NCBI RefSeq assembly: GCF_004210375.1
Contig: NC_134833.1
Location: 21,445,396 to 21,509,395, forward strand
Direction: 5' to 3'
DNA length: 64,000 nt
Origin: Tachypleus tridentatus
Taxonomy: Eukaryota > Arthropoda > Merostomata > Xiphosura > Limulidae
Shown: piece after piece, positions 57,801 through 64,000 of the stretch
Layout: every line of letters begins with the position of its first letter
Position numbering within the stretch: the first letter of the stretch is position 1
Translations under genes and position numbers: made by a program
Notes under the pieces: model-generated
The model's input: only the letters and a program-made list of their open reading frames with translations
Databases searched by the model: none
Told to the model about the DNA's origin: nothing

Positions 57801-60800
57801 TTCTACCTCCATGTACAACAGCAGTTCTACAGCCACTAGATAATGGAATTATACAGTGTATACAACTGAAATACAGAAAACTGATGCTTCAGTATATTAT
57901 TGTAAACATGGACAACTGTAAGAGAGCATCTGAAATGACCGTGAAAATTGACGTGTTAGATGTAATTGAATTTTTAAGTGATTCAATCAAATACGTAAAA
58001 TATGAATCTGTAATAAAGTGCTTTTGAAACTGTGGATTTATTCTTGATAATGGCGGAGATTGTGGAGAAGTTGTTTGTTATGATGATTCTAGTGAAATCC
58101 AAACTCTGATTGAGAAGACTGATGCAGATGATTCTGTGAACGTGGAAAGTTTTGTGAACGTTGACAAGAATGTTGTAACAGAAACTGATGAAATTGATTT
58201 AAAATCTATAATATAATCTCAAGATGGTAACAGTGTGAGAGATTCAGAAGATGAACAAAATGGAAAAGATAGTGAGGAAATAGAAATTCTACTTCATCAC
58301 AAGTGTTAAGTTATATTAACGTTATCAAATTGTATGTAAAATGAAGGGGAAAATGAACTTCATGAAAAGGTCGTAGAATTGGTGTTCTATTTTAACCACA
58401 TGAGAAAGACCATTAAAAAAACAAAACAGTTGAAATTGAACACTTTTCTCAAATAAATTTGATTAATATTTTGTGTACTTGTATATATTTTGAATGTCTA
58501 TTTATGTTATTATTCTAATAAATATAACATAAATAATATAATAATTTTATTCACAAATGCCTTACTTCCCTCGAGTCAAGCAAGTATAACGTTCTGCTCA
58601 AAATTATATATAATTAAGGTAATGCATGTTCACTGTCTAAGGCGGAAAACCTGCTTAACTCGGATATTTTACTCGGTTTCCTGCTATTCCGCCTGAGACA
58701 TGTTTTACTGTATCTGGACTTTCTGGAGATAAGAGAGTTTCCTGAGATATTTCTACTAATGTTTGGTAACCGAACATGCATAGATTACTCTTCCTGTTGG
58801 AACAGTTGTTTGAAGTTAAACACAAAGCTCCACAATGGGCTATCCGTGTTCTGCCTACTACGTTTATCAAAATCTGATTTCTAGCGTTGTACGTCCCCAG
58901 ACATACCCCTGTGCCAATAGGGGACCTGTTGGAACAGTAGATGGAGTTTGTAATGGTAAAACTCCCTCACAATCTCTACAGTGACTTTATTTAGAATTTC
59001 TTGACATTTACCGAAGTTTCACTTGAAGATGTAACATTCAAGATACAAAACGAAGTTCACAAACTTAGCACACACACACACACGTGCGGCGTATCATTAA
59101 ATGAATAAAACCAATATATATATATATATATATATATATGAACATATTTTCCGGAATAATTTTTTTGATTTAAGCAATATTACCACGCAGGTATCAAATT
59201 TGGAATTTTAGCTCTATGCTTTTCCAGAATAAATAACGTTTGTTCAAATGCATGGTTTTATTAGAATGTTACGGTACAGACAGGTATGTCTTAGTTGATG
59301 TAGCTGTACGATTTGTGGATCCCCAGTGGCGTAGTGATATGCCTGCGGACTCACACCACTAAAAAACAAACAAACCGAGGTTCAATATCCGTGGTGGGCA
59401 AAGCACAGATAACGTATTGCGTATCTTTCTGTTTAATTCCAAACAAAATATTTTTAATACTACGTAGGGTTGCTTATAGTGAAAAACAAACAAAACAAAA
59501 TATCTTGGTGGTCAATTAATAATACTTATTTATGAACAGGGATTTTTATATATATTTTTATCATTAGAATATTTAACGAGGAAGCAATATACACAGCAAT
59601 TCTACGGCCGAATGATAAGCCATGAATAACGTATTTTGTTTTAAATGTATCACACTGTGAGTTTGTGTCAAAAAAGAAAACTTGCCAAAACTACAGTTCT
59701 CTAAAATTGTACTCAACAGCAAATGGATATTTAAATAGTTTAACCATTTTTGAAATGGAAAACAAAACAACAACAAAAAAACTGCAAGGGAATTTGAATA
59801 AATCGAACGTGGTATCGAACCTTCTTTGAGGCGCCCCCAACCGGTAATACTGGCGTTTCTTCCAATCAGAAAATCCTCGTTTGATGGAAGGCATATTGGG
59901 GCGATATGAGGCCGATACTTCACTGGCGCTTCCAGTTCTACTAGGGCTAGGTCGTTTTCGTAAGTAAAGAAGTTGTAGCTGGGGTGGACAACCTTTCTTC
60001 TCACCCCTCGTTCCACGAAAGAATAAGGCTCCATGACGCTAGAGAAGTCATGCTCTCCCATCCTAACTCGAATCTGGGAAAGGAGTAAGCTGTAAGAAAA
60101 ATGAGTCAGCGCTCTTGTAACAACAGTTTTATTCCATAAATTACTAACAACAAAACAAAGAAGGTAATATCTCTGCCAACCTCTATTGGCCTAGCGGTAC
60201 GTCTGCGGACTCGTAATGTTAGAAACCGGGTTTTTATACCCGTGGTAGGCAGCTCATACATAGCCCATTGTGTAGCTTTGTGCTTAATTACAAACAAACA
60301 AAATACAGAAGCTGGCTTCCATTTGTCCATTTTTTTTAAATTAAGAAGAAAGGTCCACTTTTCGAAAGCGCTCGGGTTATACGGGTTTTTATTCATTTAT
60401 AAGTAGAAAGACGATTTTTGACACTTTAAATGGCAATTAGTTACCGCATATCATAGTCTCAAAACAGTTATAAGAAGTGACTGGTAGTGACAATATCGGC
60501 TTCACAATTTACTACGTGTGGAGTTATAAAATCACCCATGTAGACCATTTACTGTTCCTTTATCCTATACCTAATTTTTCGGGCCCAGAATGGCCAGGTG
60601 GTTAGGATCCTTGGCTCACATTGTGAGCATCAAGCGTTCGAGTCCCTGTCCCTCCAAACATGTTCGCCTTGTAAGGGCGTTATTGCGTGACGGTCGATCT
60701 TACTATACGTTGGTAAAAGAGTAGCCCCAGAGTTGTTGGGGTGGGGTTGATGATGACTAACTGTTTCCCTCTAGTCTTTCACTGATAAATTATGAACAGC

Positions 60801-63193
60801 TAGCGTAGGTAGCCCTCGTATAGCTCTGCGCAATATTCCAATCAAACCTATTTTGTGTGGAAGATAATACCAAGGGATCCCGAACTTCTTGAAAGGATTA
60901 AGGCTTCGTCTTTCGTTCTGAGTTATCATTACTACTTACACATGTTGTTTAATTTTACTAACACACATTTATGTGTGTGTGTGTGCCTCCACACAGTGGG
61001 CTTAATACCCCATTGACCTTAAAACACCCCCTTTAAAAATAATCATTTATGCACTCAAAAATTGAGGTGTCTAGATGGAGTGACGTTGGAGGACAGATCC
61101 CCTATTGGAGAGCTCTCTCTTCCTTCGTATCTGAGATTTCAGGATTCAGTCTTTCTGGAATTTTATATTTTCCCTACATGGTGACTCTCACTGACATGAA
61201 ATCGTTGTCATTTAAACGGGAGTGGTAGTTGTACTATGTAAGATGAATAGAATATGAAATCGTTACGATGACTTTATTGGTATTGTAAAACAGCGTCAGA
61301 CATCGCCCGAAGTTGTACAAACGTTTTACTTGTCTGTTTGTTGAGTTTTGTGAAAAGCTGCTCGACGTTTATCCATGGTAGTCATCCCTAATTTGAAAAT
61401 GATAGACTAGTGGGAAGGCAGGTGATCAAAACCATTCACCGCTAACCCTTGGGCTAATATTTTACCAACAAAATGAAGGATTCACCATTACATTATGACA
61501 TCTTAATGGTTGAAAATGTGAGCATGTTTGATGACGGAATTGCAACTCGTGACCTGCAGAGTGCGAGTCGAGCGTCCTAAACACACCACCATGTCAGGAC
61601 TATCTCTAATAAAGAGAGGTTTGGTTTGGTTTGAATTTCGCGCAAAGCTACACGAGGGCTATCTGCGCTAGCTGTCCCTAACTTCGCAGTGTAAGACTAG
61701 AGGAAGGCATCTAGTCATCACCACCCACCGCCAACTCTTGGGCTACTCTTTATATGAACGAATAGTGGGATTGACCTTAACATTATAACGCCCAAACGGC
61801 TGAAAGGGCGAGCATGTTTGGTATGATGGAGATTCGAACCCGTGACTCTCGGATTACGAGTCGAGTACCTTAACTACTTGGCCATGTCGGGCCCCATCTA
61901 TACAAAGAGAGCTTTTTTTATGAATAAAAATAATATATAGTTACTTCTTAAAGGCAAAGAACACATTTATTTTGTACCTAGAAACATCTGACCAGTTTTG
62001 ATTCGCCCTTTTCTATAATTCATTACTATCTTCTACCCCACGATGACATATTCTAGAAACATTATTACATGTATACAGAAACACAAAACCCACTAGTGGC
62101 ACAGCCGTATAGTTGTGGAATAACAACACTAGAAACGAGGTTTTGATACCATGATGGGCAGAGCACAATTGTGCAGCTATGTGCTTATTTACAAACAAAC
62201 ACAAAAAATTAAACACAACATCTCATCAATATATCAATTAACATCACTAAATATAACCAGAATCCTCAACGGACCTTAATTAGAAAATGAATTAAAAATG
62301 TAAGATTACTCAATATTTTGTAACATATGGACCCCACCGGTGGTGAATGGTATATTAAAAAGCCAATATCCAGAGAGTTTAGAGAATGTGATGTTCTTTT
62401 GTGATAGAGCAGAATCAATAGAAACCTGAATAACTGAAAGAGAAAAACACCAACAGTAAAAGGAATAAACTGACAGAAGTATTGATATTTGAAAAACTAG
62501 TTTCAACAAGTCAGACTGAAGACGACCCATGAGCGTGTAGAAACTAGATTCTCCAATATCAAGACTTCTGACAGTTTGTTCCGTTTACTGTTGGTGTTTT
62601 CTTCATTACCAACAACACAAGATATTGGGTAATTTTTTATGGCAGTGACGGCCTGCTAAGAATACTGGACATTCGAATGCTTGGACCTTTTTATTACTTG
62701 TTTGTTTTTGGAATTTTGCACAAAGCTACTCGAGGGCTATCTGTGCTAGCCGTCCCTAATTTAGCAGTGTAAGACTAGACTAGAGCTAGTCATCACCACC
62801 CACCGCCAACTCTTGGGCTACTCTTTTACCAACGAATAGTGGGATTGACCGTTACATTATAACGCCCCCACGGCTAAAAGGGGCGAGCATGTTTGGCGCG
62901 ACCGGGATGCGAACCTGCGGCCCTCAGATTACGAGTCGCACGCCTTAACACGCTTGGCCATTTTATTATTTGCGGCACGTTCTAGTTAATAGTTTCTTCT
63001 ACAGAAACTGAGCTCCAATAGAACAAGACCACGCGTTCAATTCATGGATCAAAATTTATTTTCTGAACAAATAATATACAACATACTCATCCACACAGTG
63101 TCCAGCCGTGGCTATCCATTTGCTGTTCAAGATGGCGCCACCACATCGATGGTTACTGGAAAAACCAAAAAAGGATGTCCGTCTAACAGATAC
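54706..63193 (-). CDS. Stubble-like trypsin-type serine protease, 3' four exons
   Basis: Exons 63193-63087, 60089-59821, 56587-56435, 54864-54706, all with GT/AG borders. Segments: VSVRRTSFFGFSSNHRCGG and WIATAGHCVD (catalytic His); LLLSQIRVRMGEHDFSS and YENDLALVELEAPVKYRPH (catalytic Asp), ITGWGRLKEG; GVLPSILQEVQVPIISNHKC; KDSCQ|GDSGGP (catalytic Ser), SWGIGCGEPNLPGVCTRIS. These match Drosophila Stubble from memory more closely than gene 1 does (VSVRRTSFFGFSS; GWGRL.EGG.LPS). Arg/Lys specificity is expected. The third exon is 153 nt where gene 1 has 155, and the frame breaks after FLAAGR: two bases are missing before GAGTATATTCCTGAC. It is thus either a damaged gene or an assembly/read error. 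Activation, clip and N-terminal exons lie beyond 64000. Confidence 0.85.
55400..56045. repeat. About 29-bp AT-rich minisatellite
   Basis: About 21 units of the type GGTTATTTTATTATTTTTAT, CTAATTGT, in the last intron of protease gene 2. Long LFYYF/VILLFL frames on the plus strand are artefacts. Confidence 0.92.
56435..56587 (-). CDS. Protease gene 2, exon before the Ser exon, with a 2-nt frame break
   Basis: Acceptor CCTTCACAG|GT; GVLPSILQEVQVPIISNHKC, KIMFLAAGR, then out of frame; the rest reads EYIPDIFMCSGLEEGRKDSC in the shifted frame; donor CAG|GTATGG. Confidence 0.85.
57172..58710 (+). mobile_element. pogo/Tigger-type DNA transposon, decayed
   Basis: Ends TAGTAAAAACTGTCTAAGCC at left and GAGACATGTTTTACTG at right form an imperfect inverted repeat; TA lies on each side (57170-57171, 58711-58712). 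Inside: WMTNVVFEEFLNKLNKRM, ILLFLDNATCHPK (second catalytic D), then in another frame FLPPCTTAVLQPLDNGIIQC (third D) and an acidic tail. The N-terminal DNA-binding part and first D are missing, so it is an internally deleted copy. In an intron of protease gene 2. Confidence 0.85.
58800..58925 (-). repeat. tRNA-derived SINE, family B
   Basis: Minus strand: TTGGCACAGGGGTATGTCTG, GGCAGAACACGGATAGCCCA, GGAGCTTTGTGTTTAACTT. Confidence 0.75.
59322..59450 (+). repeat. tRNA-derived SINE, family B
   Basis: AGTGGCGTAGTGATATGCCT head, GAGGTTCAATATCCGTGG, GGGCAAAGCACAGATAACG. A (AT)n tract precedes it at about 59116-59140. Confidence 0.75.
59821..60089 (-). CDS. Protease gene 2, catalytic Asp exon
   Basis: Acceptor TTTCTTACAG|C; 269 nt; donor GAAG|GTTCGA is weak but is fixed by phase and by the LKEGG junction expected in Stubble-type proteases. 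Confidence 0.88.
60183..60304 (+). repeat. tRNA-derived SINE, family B
   Basis: TGGCCTAGCGGTACGTCTGC, CCGGGTTTTTATACCCGTGG, TGTAGCTTTGTGCTTAATTA. About 100 bp upstream of the Asp exon of protease gene 2. Confidence 0.8.
60341..60395 (+). repeat. Hammerhead-like repeat fragment
   Basis: GAAGAAAGGTCCACTTTTCG and AAAGCGCTCGGGTTATACG match the piece at 45171-45215. Confidence 0.4.
60578..60850 (+). repeat. tRNA-derived SINE, subfamily A1
   Basis: GGGCCCAGAATGGCCAGGTG head through GTATAGCTCTGCGCAATATT tail, moderately diverged. Confidence 0.85.
60851..61329. other. Intronic stretch without recognised features
   Basis: A (GT)n tract at 60971-60984; otherwise nothing recognised. Confidence 0.4.
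61330..61600 (-). repeat. Old SINE A copy
   Basis: AAAGCTGCTCGACGTTTATC tail and ATTTTACCAACAAAATGAAG; more diverged than its neighbour. Confidence 0.7.
61618..61895 (-). repeat. tRNA-derived SINE, subfamily A1
   Basis: Full length in the same orientation as, and 20 bp from, an older copy. Confidence 0.88.
62090..62205 (+). repeat. tRNA-derived SINE, family B, diverged
   Basis: AGTGGCACAGCCGTATAGTT head, GGTTTTGATACCATGATGGG, GCAGCTATGTGCTTATTTA. Confidence 0.65.
62206..62688. other. Intronic stretch
   Basis: A short inverted repeat CTAGTTTC/GAAACTAG brackets 62497-62549. No gene recognised. Confidence 0.35.
62701..62960 (-). repeat. SINE A2 with target-site duplication
   Basis: Flanks TTTTATTACTTG (62689-62700) and TTTTATTATTTG (62961-62972), one mismatch. 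125 bp downstream of the His exon of protease gene 2. Confidence 0.9.
63087..63193 (-). CDS. Protease gene 2, catalytic His exon
   Basis: Acceptor TGTTTTCAG|GTA; 107 nt; TAGHCVD at the end; donor GA|GTATGT joining C to make Asp. Confidence 0.9.
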
Positions 63194-63648
63194 CTGAAAA
63201 CAGTTGCAGAGACAAAATATATTAACACAATGTTTTTTTTTAATTGCAGTTGTGTAATATAAATATATCTATTCAGGGGGTTCAGAACTTAATGTTCAAC
63301 GAAAATGTTGGATATTTTAGCTTTTGTTTTTATTTTTGGTGATAGAACATCACAATTATTAATAATAATTATTATTAGGCACCTTAAGCTGATTGCTCAA
63401 TACGTTTGCCCCTCTAGTATCTTTAACATTTCACCTGAAATATGAGGCCTTGGACTGACCGTAAAAGTCATTTGGTTTGTTCGATCTTTGAATGTTTGGT
63501 GTTTTATTTAGCAAACTTGAATATCAACACCCTATATAAAACGTAGAGTTACGCTGCCAGATTACATATTCCTTGGTATCACCCATAGTCGTTCCAAATT
63601 TTGAGGTTCTGACGAGTAAAAATAAAGACAATCAGTTGCATTATCAAA
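63194..63648. other. Intronic stretch upstream of the His exon of protease gene 2
   Basis: No RIVGG exon found here; it must lie beyond the window. Confidence 0.5.
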
Positions 63649-63918
63649 GCCCGGCACGGCCAGGTAGGTTAAGGCGTTCGACTCGTAATCTGAGGGTCGT
63701 GGCTTCGAATCCCCGTTGCACCAACCATGCTCGCCCTTTTAGCCGTGGGGGCATTATAATGTTACGGTCAATCCCGCTATTTGTTGGTAGAAGAGTAGCC
63801 CAAGAGTTGGCGGTGGGTGGTGATGACTAGCTGCCTTCCCTCTCGTCTTACACTGCTAAATTAGGGACGGCTAGCGCAGATAGCCCTCGCGTAGCTTTGC
63901 GCGAAATTGAAAAACAAA
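63649..63918 (+). repeat. tRNA-derived SINE, subfamily A1, well preserved
   Basis: GCCCGGCACGGCCAGGTAGG, GCGTTCGACTCGTAATCTGA, GGCTTCGAATCCCCGTTGC and GCGTAGCTTTGCGCGAAATT. The head folds like a tRNA with CGT in the anticodon loop (Thr-like). Confidence 0.92.
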
Positions 63919-64000
63919 GAAAGAAGCATCATGTAATCGAATAGCTGAGCTGATTGTTACTCTTATAATGCATCTGCCGGTAAAAATATAAAGCGTGGTC

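Noticed and set aside
5632-63918. tRNA genes suggested by heads with B-boxes GGTTCGAATCC
   Set aside because: They are SINE heads: each continues into the same SINE body, has no tRNA 3' end, and some are flanked by target duplications.

Overview
This window reads as AT-rich, repeat-dense animal DNA, most likely from a horseshoe crab (Limulidae) or a close chelicerate. Grounds: many copies of tRNA-headed SINEs of a type I associate from memory with Limulus/Tachypleus sequence, two arthropod Stubble-type clip serine protease genes with long introns, and GT-AG spliced genes. The organism call is an inference; no search was run.

Host genes. (1) A complete clip-domain serine protease gene on the minus strand, 41435 down to 15960, in seven coding exons whose phases fit and which sum to 1992 nt (663 residues plus stop): signal peptide, clip domain, Ser/Thr-rich linker, RIVGG activation site, trypsin-like domain. 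(2) Upstream of it on the same strand, the last four coding exons of a second Stubble-like protease (63193 down to 54706); its earlier exons lie beyond the window. Exon sizes and phases match gene 1, so the two are tandem paralogs. One gene 2 exon is 2 nt short and out of frame. (3) A two-exon minus-strand gene at 11733-10914 encoding a Cys-rich protein of unknown function (CYVCG ... CYFCMVD), with a TATA box and a striking 10-bp-periodic array of heat-shock-element half-sites upstream. (4) A weak candidate first exon in a CpG-rich patch at 8346-8560.

Layout. 1-1.7 kb: right part of a Tigger transposon. 1.7-8.2 kb: SINEs and two minisatellites. 8.3-14 kb: CpG-rich patch, an inverted SINE pair, the Cys-rich gene, a hAT MITE and a 35-bp minisatellite. 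16-41 kb: protease gene 1, whose 12.8-kb first intron holds minisatellites (59/53, 32, 40, 44 and 50 bp) and a hAT element with an 8-bp target duplication and a nested SINE. 41-54.7 kb: intergenic, with a 76-bp array, a Tc1 relic, a 36-bp array and SINEs. 54.7-64 kb: gene 2, with a pogo-like element and a 29-bp AT-rich array in its introns.

The most unusual feature: in gene 1, three successive exons (zymogen activation, catalytic His, catalytic Asp) are each followed directly in the intron by tandem copies of their own 3' end plus the 5' splice site (12 copies at 68 bp, 2 extra copies at 61 bp, 3 copies at about 134 bp). Thus exon-donor junctions have seeded intronic minisatellites, leaving rows of decoy splice sites and, in one array, microexon-like cassettes.
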